From positions 62,001 to 126,000 of the forward strand of contig JYIP02000008.1 of NCBI GenBank assembly GCA_001051155.2: a DNA stretch of 64,000 nt. The letters are read 5' to 3'. The DNA comes from Chrysoporthe austroafricana (Eukaryota > Ascomycota > Sordariomycetes > Diaporthales > Cryphonectriaceae). The position numbers were made by a program, and so were the translations under genes. Positions 52,594 to 61,950 of the stretch are shown here, piece after piece. Below the pieces are notes generated by a model. That model was not told the DNA's origin. It did not search any database and saw only the letters and a program-made list of their open reading frames with translations. Position 1 is the stretch's first letter; every line of letters starts with the position of its first letter.

Positions 52594-54174
52594 ATGCCTC
52601 GATCCTCGGTTCAACGAGGGAATCGCCGTCGTCGTGGCTGTTCGCCTGCTGGCGCTCGGCCTGACCTCATGGCATCTATCAACGAACCACAGGAGTTCGC
52701 TTTCGACTATTTCAACGAGAACAATGGTTCTATATACAATAAGCAGGTCTGCGTCGCTTCCTGGCTGGCAGATATCACCAACCAGGAGTCCAAGGTCCCC
52801 GACAAGATGGACCCTCTTAAAATGACCCAAAGGCCCTCCGCCGTCGACGATATCACCTAGCAGAGTGTGTCCGTCGAGGAGATTATCCAAGAGGGCTTCG
52901 AGACCCCAACCTTTTCCTTCTACCCTTCATCGACTGAGCAGCTCTGGACCCCCATCCGACAGAAACAACGGGCCTATCGCCCTACCAACCCTAACCATGG
53001 TGTCCCTGGCCGCACTTCCACAGCTGTCGAACCGAAGAAACAGGCTGTTCAGGTTGACACACCTATGAAGGCTCGCTCCGCCCACACTTGGACAGCGATC
53101 CAGCCGGAAAAGCCAGCACTCCGGTCTAATACCCCTACACAGAGCATCGCCACTCTGTGTCCGCAAGAGCACGACCACTCCCCTTCCTCTTCGCACCAGC
53201 CCCCGTCTCCCATCATCTTGAAGGCCGCGCAGAGATGCCACCTCCGGGAGCGCTTCCAGGCCCGCGTGGACTCTCCGAGTTCCTCCGGCGACACCTTGCA
53301 ACGACTTCTCCGGGGATATTCAGACTCGTCCTCAGCCCCTAACGTCAGGGAGGTCAATGTGACGCCTCCTCCTCTCTCCAAGACTCCGACGCCCAGTATC
53401 GGGGGTGATCCTGCCGAAATAAGTCGCCCGCAGGCCCCCGAGCCTGTCTCTTTCTCGTCCTACCTCCCTCACCCTCGTTCTAAGTACTCGGACTCTACAG
53501 CCCACGATACCCAGGGGGTAGATGTCACACCATCACCTCCTCCTCGCCTCTCCAACACTCCCACCCCAAGCGTGCGCAATGGCCCTGCTGAGGCTCATGG
53601 TTATCGAGACCCAGAGCCTGCCTCTTCTTCTTCTCATCCCCCTCGCCTCCACCACCTACGGGACTTCGCCTCCGGCGCCCTCAAGTTCACCAGGCTGGAC
53701 CGGGCCGGCGAGCTGCTCTTCACCTCGAAGCGGGACGGGCGCGCGGCGACGGTCTCCGGCGACACGCTCCGCCGGGAGGTGCGGGAGCTGGTGGAGCACG
53801 GCGCGCGGGTGGAGCGCGAGAACGACCGGCTGCACGCCGAGGTGGCGGGCCTGCGGCTACAGCTCGCGGCGGCGCGGCGGCTGGCGTCGGGCGCGGACGC
53901 GGACCTGGACCGCCGCGCCCAGGACGCCCGCATCACCCGGATGCAGTGGCGGCTCGACCGGTCTGACAAGTTCGTCAACCGCTGCGAGCTCGCCGTCCAC
54001 CGCATGGCCCTCGTCCGCGACGCCGCCGCCCGGGACCTCGCCGCCGCCCGCCGGGAGGTGGACGGCTTGCGCGCCCAGAACGACACCATCCGCGTGGCCC
54101 GCAACCGGTACGCCGACCGCATCGAGGACCTGCACGCCGAGCTGGAGGACATCTACATGCGGCTGCGGGGCTAG
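52594..54174 (+). pseudogene. coiled-coil protein gene with an in-frame TAG at codon 89
   Basis: One reading frame runs from the ATG in CACAATGCC at 52594 to 54174 with a single TAG at 52858-52860. The 88 codons before it (NEPQEFAFDYFNENNGSIYN, ASWLADITNQ) and the 437 after it (VEEIIQEGFETPTFSFYP) both look coding. The second part has a Pro/Ser-rich region with two related repeats (TPTPS...AE...PEP at about 53340-53640). It ends in a 150-residue Arg/Ala/Leu coiled-coil (EVRELVEHGARVEREND, ARNRYADRIEDLHAELED). Only weak GTCTGC or GTCCCC donors could splice the TAG out. A nonsense mutation, readthrough or a missed intron are all possible. Family unknown. Confidence 0.55.
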
Positions 54175-54853
54175 GTGGGCTGGGAGCGGTCGTAGCCTGT
54201 GTGTGTGCTCCATGAGATGGCCGATCGATCGGGTCAAGCACAGCCAGCGGCGGGCAAAAGTTGGTTTTCGGCGTTTCGTAATGTTTGTATTCTCTGTTTT
54301 CTTAGGCAATCGTTGTGGGCTTGGCCGGTTTTAGGCGTTCCATTTGGACGAACTGTGTTTCTTCTTCCTTTTTGTCTTTTCTTTCTTGGTTTTTTACTAA
54401 AAGGGACAAATTAATTAAACTAGGCGTAGTTGTTAATTCTGGAAATCCAATGGGGAGCATTCAAAATAGGCTCAATATCTGCCTGCATCTGTGATATGTT
54501 ATGACCGACAATGCGTGATTCTGTGCCGAAGTCGAGGCAAACCTCGCCCATCTTGCATGAACTGGCTCCAGTAAAGTTTGTGTGATAGAACAGTTGATTG
54601 AAATGCTATTATAGATACATCAAGTTCTAGCAACGGTAAATGATACATTTCGATGGGATCACGAGATGGTCTTACTCCCAAACTTATCCATTTTGTAATC
54701 AGCCGTGTCGCAACTGAACGTCCTCTCCTGTCTGTGCTTTGGGCATAATTTCATCTGGAGCTGCAAACGTAGCGCCTGGGTCTCCAAGAATAGTAATTAC
54801 AACGACATCGTGCTCGGGACTCAAGTCTCCTCTATCAAGGTAGCGTCACGTCC
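54175..54853. other. convergent intergenic region
   Basis: 3' flanks of the coiled-coil gene and the M24 gene; no other gene seen. Confidence 0.55.
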
Positions 54854-55737
54854 TTAGACGGTGAGCAGCTGCTCGAAGAAGCCACCGATCTGCCGCTCGC
54901 GGTCCACAAGGTGTATCTCGAGGATCCAGTGATACTTCTTGCCCTTGGGATCGAGCCTGCTCATCGGCAGCTCGCTGCCGTCAGTGATATAGAGGGTGAT
55001 CTTGTCCCTCGGAATTCGCTCGTGGGGGAAGTGGCCGACTAAGTGTCCCGCTATGGGGCCGCCGAATTCATACCCAGCCTTCCGTGCCTCTCTTTAATAA
55101 TTCGCAGTCAGTATCATGCAGGTATATAGGGCGTGAAGATATGTAGCAGAGCAGCTTTGGGAGAGGGAACTTGACTGGAAAAGTTCCATGAACGCCTCCT
55201 AGATATCATACGGGATGCCCCCCAAGAAATGGTGATGAACATCTGGAGAATGGAAAGGGTTCACACTCACTCCTTAGCGATATCGTACAATTCATTACCC
55301 GTCATGTCCGGGTTCGCCTCGTAGCGCGCCTTGACCGTCTCCCAGGTCGGCTCGAGCGCATCGCGCAGCCGGCGCTTGTGCTCGTCCGCGCCGTCGAGGA
55401 CGTAGGTGCGGCCGAAGTCCGCCTCCCAGGCCTCGAACACGGGGCCGAGGTCGACGAACAGGATGTCGCCGGGCTCGATGGCGCGGTCCGGCGGGTTCTC
55501 GCCGTACGGCTCGAGGGTGTGGGGCCCGCTCCTCACGACCCGCTTGTGCCAGTGCGTCTTGACGTCGTAGCGCCGGGCGGCGAGGTCGAAGATCTCCCGG
55601 CTGAGCTCGGCCTCGGTGACGCCCGGCCGCAGCAGGTCCCGCTGGACCTCGTCGAAGAGCGCGAGCGCCTTGTTCTGCGCGTCCAGCAGGTAGTCTGCGC
55701 GCTGCTGTTCCGTGATGTCGGCGGGTTCGGCAGGCAT
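54854..55737 (-). CDS. M24-family metallopeptidase (creatinase/Xaa-Pro type)
   Basis: Two exons (55737-55271 and 55091-54854) encode 234 residues; the 179-nt intron has a GTGAGT donor. The pita-bread fold of the M24 family is visible without an N-terminal domain. Metal-binding positions are Asp96 (DILFVDLGP), Asp107 (ADFGRT), the His loop (GHLVGHFPHE, His172/176) and Glu214 (WILEIHLV), with Glu229 (GGFFEQLL) as the likely last ligand. KTHWHKRVVRSGPHT carries a conserved His. Stand-alone M24 proteins of this size are common in fungi, and their substrates are mostly untested; Xaa-Pro peptidase or a non-peptidase role are possible. Confidence 0.85.
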
Positions 55738-57050
55738 GTTTTTTTTTTTCTCTTCTTTCTTCTTGGTTCGAGTTCACTCGATCCGACCTTATGTGTGAGG
55801 GTGGTAATTAGCGACGCGATGCAACCCAACCACAGCACCCAAGGACTCGAAGAGAGGTGGGCGGGAGCAACACGTCTTATCGAAGAGGGGAACGGCTGGT
55901 GAGCCGTGCCATGATCCGGGGTCTGGCACCAATGAACTAGCTTGCATTGGTCAAGCGATTTCGTACTGTACTCCGTACTTATCGGCTATATCTGTACGCG
56001 GCAATATGTCAGGATACTAGCGAGCGTGATTGCAGCAAACCTTACTCACGATCATTGTCATCCTTCCTGCATCTCTGGGGTGCAGGCGAACGTAATCCAC
56101 ACGAGTGCGCACAGGCGCTTCGACAAAGTCGCGTCTGACACATGTCGAAAGCTACGCCGTTGTCTCGACGAAGCCCGCAGCCATGTCCCGAGCAAGCGGC
56201 CGCTTCGACCTCTACGGCCACTTTCGCGAAATCTGTCATGTGCCGAGGGTGTGCGAATACTGCTAGATGGTCATGGCTAGAGGGCGTGAGTCTTCCATGC
56301 GTATTTATCGGATTACCTGCCTCAGCCAATCCACCTCGCCCAGCTCGCAATCTTCACGATGCCTTCAGCCGCTGCATATCCTCCTCCGCCAGACAGAGAC
56401 CCAAGACGATTTCCCCATCTGTCGCTGTCGGTAAGAAGTAGACCGACCCTTCCCTCGCAGCATTCCGGAATCTCGGCCTGCGTATCGCCTCCGGCTTTCC
56501 GATGATTAGCCCTACGTTGGCGCGCGCCGTAGCGCCCTTGCTAGCCACCGCTTCACGGTCACGGATGATGGAGGCAGTTTGGGATCGCAGGCTCTGCTTC
56601 AGAGGCTCCGCTTTCAAGGCAGAGCGGAGCTCCAGTGCGATTGAGAGCGTCATGTCATTCTCCACTAAGGAAATCACGATGATTAATGGCCTGTAAGTAT
56701 ACGTGAGCATGAGGTTTCTGGGACCGGCCCTACCGGGGTTCTACTCGCTGTCACTGCAAGATTTCAAACGGGATATCTCTTTGAGAGGTCGAGACTAGAT
56801 GAGATAGAGGAAAGCTGGGTGGGACAAATGCTTGCCTTGGATGAATCTCCGTACTCGTTCGGAGTGGTTCTTTCGTAAGCTTCACCATGTCAGATACGAA
56901 GATCTTCTAGCAGTCTTATTCCTTTAAACTCGATATGTTCAATTTCTGCGTATCTCTAATTTCACATTGAAATAACACGCCCAACGAGGCATCTTGGATA
57001 GCCTGCTACCCATTGCTCTGCAGAAGTCCCCCATGATCTGCCAAGCCCCT
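55738..57050. other. intergenic; one weak minus-strand frame
   Basis: The first part is the promoter of the M24 gene. A 118-codon minus-strand frame at 56354-56710 has a protein-like end (YFLPTATDGEIVLGLCLAEE), but its start lies within possible intron sequence and no family is recognised. It may be an exon of a small gene. Confidence 0.3.
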
Positions 57051-57772
57051 TCACCATTTCCAAAACTTCAGACTGTCGACGCAGTTTTGAAGTGCGCCCT
57101 TCTTATCAGCATCCCTTTCTATCAGTCCCAGTTATGGTTAGCAAGCGGCTTGTATCTATTCGTTTCTGATATTTCTGAAAACTCACTAGCTAAGTCCGCA
57201 GCCGCCGCTTCCATCATCTTAGCAGCTGCCTCGAAGAATGGCTTCGTGATATGCACAGGTTCCGGCGGCTCATCACGATACATCCTCACGAGAGTCAGGG
57301 CGTCATGGGCCAGAGGGCCGAATCCCCGCAAGCGTGGATCAGCGCCGTGGAGCAGCAGAACCTCAATAGCCGGCAAATTGCTGGTCATGCCTTCCAGAGA
57401 CTTGTTGAGCTTTAAATGCAGCTGCCGGTCGACGCAGCAGGCCAGCGGACGGCCGCGAGCCTCATTGAGGCGCAAATCATGGTCGATCTCGTTCGGGTCT
57501 GCGCCGGCTCGGATCGCAGCCTCCATATTAGCGGCTTTGACCTCGGGCGTGTTGAGGCTGACAGCTTCGATAAAGAGGGGCGGCTTGCAAGTGTCGACCC
57601 AGTCTTCAGTCCTGAGGTCGCGGATGGCGGCGAGCTTCAGGTCCCGGGTCATCGTCTCGTCATATGCGATGGCGTTGAAGCGGTCAGTGAAAGTCATGCT
57701 GTCGGTGTCCGCCGACAGCTTCTCGGCGGCGACTGCTGTTTGCGAGAGCTGAGGATTCGTTTCCTCTGCCAT
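57051..57772 (-). CDS. ankyrin-like repeat protein
   Basis: Two exons (57772-57187 and 57118-57051) encode 217 residues; the 68-nt intron has a GTGAGT donor and a TAG acceptor after a CTGAT branch-like site. Two ankyrin-like helices with loops are visible: NMEAAIRAGADPNEIDHDLR, then ACCVDRQLHLKLNKS, and AIEVLLLHGADPRLRGFG. The C-terminus becomes AAAADLAKRDADKKGALQNC after splicing, which is more sensible than the unspliced end. Role unknown; ankyrin repeats bind proteins. Confidence 0.65.
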
Positions 57773-59337
57773 TTTTGATATCGTTGTCTTGCGTTGAATA
57801 GGATATAGCACAGAGCACGAAGGTCGCATAGGGTTGACAGAGTATCGAAGACTTTACGCCGTCATGAATCCCAGCATGCATCTGGACAAAGCACGTAATA
57901 AAATCACACAAGCATAGGCTTACCTCTTTCGTAGACATTAGCCTTTTTGTAAGTGTGTGCCGCCACGGCAACAACCAATAGCTTCGCTTCAGCCGCTTCT
58001 TGTAAGCAAGATGACACATTAGGCTTTCGCCTTTCGCCTGCAGTCAGCCGAGTGTCCTGAGACCTGGCCCACCACCCAAGTCTTCACCTAGCCCCCACTA
58101 CTTAGATATAGCAGGGTCTATGGCCGGAACTCGGCAAGCTATTATTGCATACAATGGGGGCCCGTTGCTCAGTAATTGACTGTACTAACGTAAGTCTCGA
58201 GCGGCATGCTTGGGTGATGTGTCCCCGCGTGTTTACAGCTAAGACTCCAAGGACTATGTATCAACGATAAGATGCTTATGCTGTTCGGTAAGTGATATAC
58301 TGAATCTCTCCAATAATCTGGGCCATGGCGGTAAGAGAGTTCATACACATACATGACAAAATGGGAAAGAAAGAAAGAAAAACAGTGATTGGGTCAGAAG
58401 CTTAAGCTTGCCTTGTCGAGTATAATTGCTAGCCCGTACGAGGGGAACAACAAAGACTCTGACTGCAAGGAGTCTCGCTGATTGAAGGGCTTGAGTAAGC
58501 GAACAAGCCAGAAAATAAGCCAGGCCGGAGGCCAGGCCAAATACTCCTGCGCAGGCTCCTTGATTCCAAAGAATTCCTTGGCAGAAGTGCAGGCCACTTT
58601 TACAGAATCATTACAAGAATAGGTCAAACGAGCTGAAGCCGCCATCACCATAGCTCACTTCTAGCCCTAATGCCGACCATAACCTACAGCGTCGGGTAAT
58701 CTTAGGTGCATAGAGGCCTCGAGGACGCCACCCCAGGACCTCGAACGAGGAAGCTACGAAATATGCCGACGGAGCGGAGAGGGTCCGGGGCATCGCTAAA
58801 GCTGACGGACCATGCGAGGCCAAGATCGGACCGCAGTGTCCAAACGGCTCTCGCAAAAGCATTCTTATTCGAGAAAAAATGCTGCAAGTTGGTCAGCATG
58901 CAAAGGTGGTCGCCTCAACAGAACCATGAAGGCTGTATCAGTCTATTTGGTCAAAACAACACTGACCGGATCATTCACACCATTTACATTTACCGTTCCT
59001 AGCATATCAAGACTGACAACATATTCTTAGTGATCACAATAGACCTCACATCAGCATACTATCATGGCTTACTGATAGAAGTTTGAGACTGGACCATCTC
59101 AGATGTATTCTGGCCAGCCTTGTCGTCTCTCTAACATGTTTGCGTATATAGACCTCGCGCTTGGGCGAGAACGAAAGAGACTCGGCTCAGGATGGTATCA
59201 ATAACCTGTTTTTCTCAAAGTATCTCATTCGTTCTCTTCTTTTTCTCTGCCTAGGCCGTCAAAGACCTTCTTCCATTCTTCCAATTATCGGCTGCGCCGT
59301 ATCCTGACTTGCCAGGTTTGCAAGCGACGCAAAGACT
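57773..59337. other. no gene recognised
   Basis: Promoters of the flanking genes and short unrecognised frames. A CT-rich leader (TCTCTTCTTTTTCTCTG at about 59233) precedes the secreted-protein gene. Confidence 0.5.
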
Positions 59338-60573
59338 ATGCGCTTCAACATCACCCTCATTTTTGCCGCCTTGACAGTGGTTCAGGGCTCACCACTTGGC
59401 ATACAAAAGCAATGGAATTGTGAACACACACCAGAGGTCCCGTCATCTGGTGGTGGCGCTGCCCTCGAGGGACGCGAGCCCAAAGGCCTCACAAAGCCGA
59501 AAACATCGGCATCCATTGCCGAAATTTCGACATCCAGTTCCAAGTTGTCAACATCCAATATCATCTCGTCGTCATCCGCTGCCACATCACCTACGTCTAG
59601 TGTCACATCATCATCCTCGAGCGTCTCAGCGTCTGCATCCAGCGCTGCCTGCCAAGCTAGTCCTGCAGGCACGACGAAAACAAAATCGAAGACTACTGCT
59701 CGGTGGCTCTGGGACCTTATCCGCCGTACTAACGACTATGGAACCTTGAACGTCCCTGGTGCTGCCGGGCTCACGAAGTGGGTAACAGACGTCTTCAATA
59801 GCAATCCAAGAGAAGTCTTCGTCGACTTCGATACACAGATGGAGGCGAAGCCGACATCGCGGTTCGAAACGTTTGGCAACACTGCCTTCTACATGGACGT
59901 TAGAGGCCTCTGGGAGTGCACAAGCGTGGTGGTCACGTCACAGTGTGGCGCGTACATGGCACATTTCTGGAAGGCCGCCGTTGACGACCAGGGTTTCCAA
60001 AGCACACCATCCGCGTTCACGGCCGCCGTCGCGGATCCCCTAAGAGGCATCAAGAACACCAAGGCTGAATCCGAGGCCAATAAGGATGCGTTTCCAGGTC
60101 TCAGTGTCGCCTACGCCCCGGATGATGACTTTGTATCCCTGGCCCAGCACCAGGACTGTTTGAACAAGGAGAAGGGCGCCCAGGCCTTTGTTTTTGCCAA
60201 CGCTGGGGCTGACGGCAAGACTCCTGCCTTTCCAAAGACCTCGGCAGAGATCCAGAAGATCGTGGCCGGGATCATTGGAGTGTCCCAGGCAGAGGTCAAG
60301 ATTCATACGTATCAGGCGACGCAGACGAACGCCCTGGCCAAGAACAATGCTGACGGCAAGGTGTTGCTCACGTACAACCCCAACACCGGAGTGGTGGGAG
60401 AGGACCATGCGTACCAGGTCATTGCCAATATGAAGGATCAGACATCAACAATGGCCCTTGGTGCGACATGGCAAGCTAATGCCGCTACAACATGTAACTG
60501 CCCGCCCACAGGCCTGACGACAGTGTCAGAAGGTAAGAGTAGGACATGTCCGTCCTGCTGCGCGATCCAGTGA
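59338..60573 (+). CDS. secreted Ser-rich protein of unknown function
   Basis: A single exon of 411 residues. It has a signal peptide (MRFNITLIFAALTVVQG), then a polar region and a Ser/Thr/Ala-rich linker (about residues 55-105) likely to be O-glycosylated. A globular domain runs from about 125 to 375 (LNVPGAAGLTKWVTDVFNSN, FETFGNTAFYMDVRGLWEC, QCGAYMAHFWKAA, VGEDHAYQVIANMKDQ). The C-terminus is Cys-rich (TCNCPPTG, TCPSCC). I have seen similar domains in uncharacterised secreted ascomycete proteins but cannot name the activity. GTAAGA at 60533 could be a donor that replaces the last 14 residues. Confidence 0.75.
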   Translation: MRFNITLIFAALTVVQGSPLGIQKQWNCEHTPEVPSSGGGAALEGREPKGLTKPKTSASIAEISTSSSKLSTSNIISSSSAATSPTSSVTSSSSSVSASASSAACQASPAGTTKTKSKTTARWLWDLIRRTNDYGTLNVPGAAGLTKWVTDVFNSNPREVFVDFDTQMEAKPTSRFETFGNTAFYMDVRGLWECTSVVVTSQCGAYMAHFWKAAVDDQGFQSTPSAFTAAVADPLRGIKNTKAESEANKDAFPGLSVAYAPDDDFVSLAQHQDCLNKEKGAQAFVFANAGADGKTPAFPKTSAEIQKIVAGIIGVSQAEVKIHTYQATQTNALAKNNADGKVLLTYNPNTGVVGEDHAYQVIANMKDQTSTMALGATWQANAATTCNCPPTGLTTVSEGKSRTCPSCCAIQ

Positions 60574-61228
60574 GCAACGATAATATAAGGCTATTTTCTG
60601 TAGCATTGAAGGATATACAATTCTTTTTAAGGGACTGATTCTTGTTGCGGCCCATCATGAGAACAGTGGCAGCCAGGGTGACAATGACTCAATGATGGCC
60701 GTCGAGGGCCGCGAAAACCCATTTTGCAATTTAGGTATAGACATAGGCGTTATAAGCTCAGAATCGCTGGTTAGATACTGGCTTTCTTATCCAAAGACGA
60801 GCATTGCGATGACCATCTCTCCTGCATTCTATAATATTGTCAAGTTCCCACTCTAAACAATCTAACCGATACTAGATATGGGTACCTGGCAGCCCTCTAT
60901 TATGATTGCACTTGTTTCATATACTCAAAGCTGTAGCTTAATTCTACGTTTGGTTTGATGTTCTTCTAGAACATCGAAAGGAAGATGACAGCAAGGCACA
61001 GCTTAGCTTTGATTTTGTAGCTAACGAGAAGCTGAAACCCGAATCTTGCGAGCTGGGCTTATACCTATGGCGAAACGGATAAGCCTGAACATATAAAACC
61101 AGCAAAGTCAAATTGATATTGAATCCAAGTAAACGAAGATATGGCCAAACTAGGCTTGTAGATGAATTCATACAGCACAATATAGAAGGACTAGAGTTAG
61201 ACATATCCACTTTTTCACTATCTCCAGG
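60574..61228. other. intergenic; possible decayed 5' part of the MFS relic
   Basis: AT-rich compared with its neighbours, with stop codons in all frames. Upstream parts of the transporter relic may lie here but cannot be read. Confidence 0.4.
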
Positions 61229-61516
61229 CCTGGGGAGATCGCTGTGCTGCTAGTGCTACAGTTCATTATAGTTGCAATATTAAATGCAACATTCGCCATC
61301 AATACGATATCAATGTCTGATCTATATCCCAGCAGCGGTTCTGGCAGCACTGCCGTCGAAAGCCTTGTCAGGTATAGCATGGAGGCTGTTGGTATCGCAC
61401 TCATGGACGGAGTAATTAGGCCGATAAGCTCTGCAGCAGCGTTTACGACCCTAGCTCAGCTCGTCTTAATCATGAGTGTGCTTCTTGCGGTGGGGTGGTA
61501 CTGGAACATGGGGTAG
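61229..61516 (+). pseudogene. C-terminal remnant of an MFS transporter (DHA1 type)
   Basis: An open stretch of about 95 codons reads LLVLQFIIVAILNATF, then ISMSDLYP, SGSTAVESLVRYSMEAVGIA, and a last hydrophobic helix ending GWYWNMG. This is the order seen in the last two helices of DHA1-type fungal exporters, where a xxVDLxP motif precedes a SATAxxNxVRC-like segment. No ATG, no N-terminal ten helices and an early stop mark it as a relic, unless unresolved exons lie upstream. Confidence 0.55.
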
Positions 61517-61950
61517 AGAGCGCAGAAGGAGGAGAAGAAGAGGAAGATTGATGTCTAGAGCAAGGGTTATAATCAGGATTTACATTCGTAGTTGCTAGAA
61601 ACCCGCGCAATTCTTGTTGGCGTCGTTGTGGAGCGAAGTATCTCGACTCCGCTTTTAGCTGGACATGGATTCCATGTACTTGGGCTTCGATAGCGCGAGA
61701 GTCTATTTCAGCACATGATAGGTCAGGATACTCATTCTCCGGATATGTGCCACTAACAACTGAGATGTGCTTAGGCGAATAGAACACGTGATTGCCTTTC
61801 ACTGACTTGATCCGATAATTGGTGTATGGAATTGCGGATGCTAAAGTGCAAGCAAGACCTTGACCAGCATTATTCGTCGGCAGCTACCCTCTTTTCCTCG
61901 GTTTCTACCTGCTACCACCGCTATCTGCAGTCTGGAGAGCCCCGTGAGAC

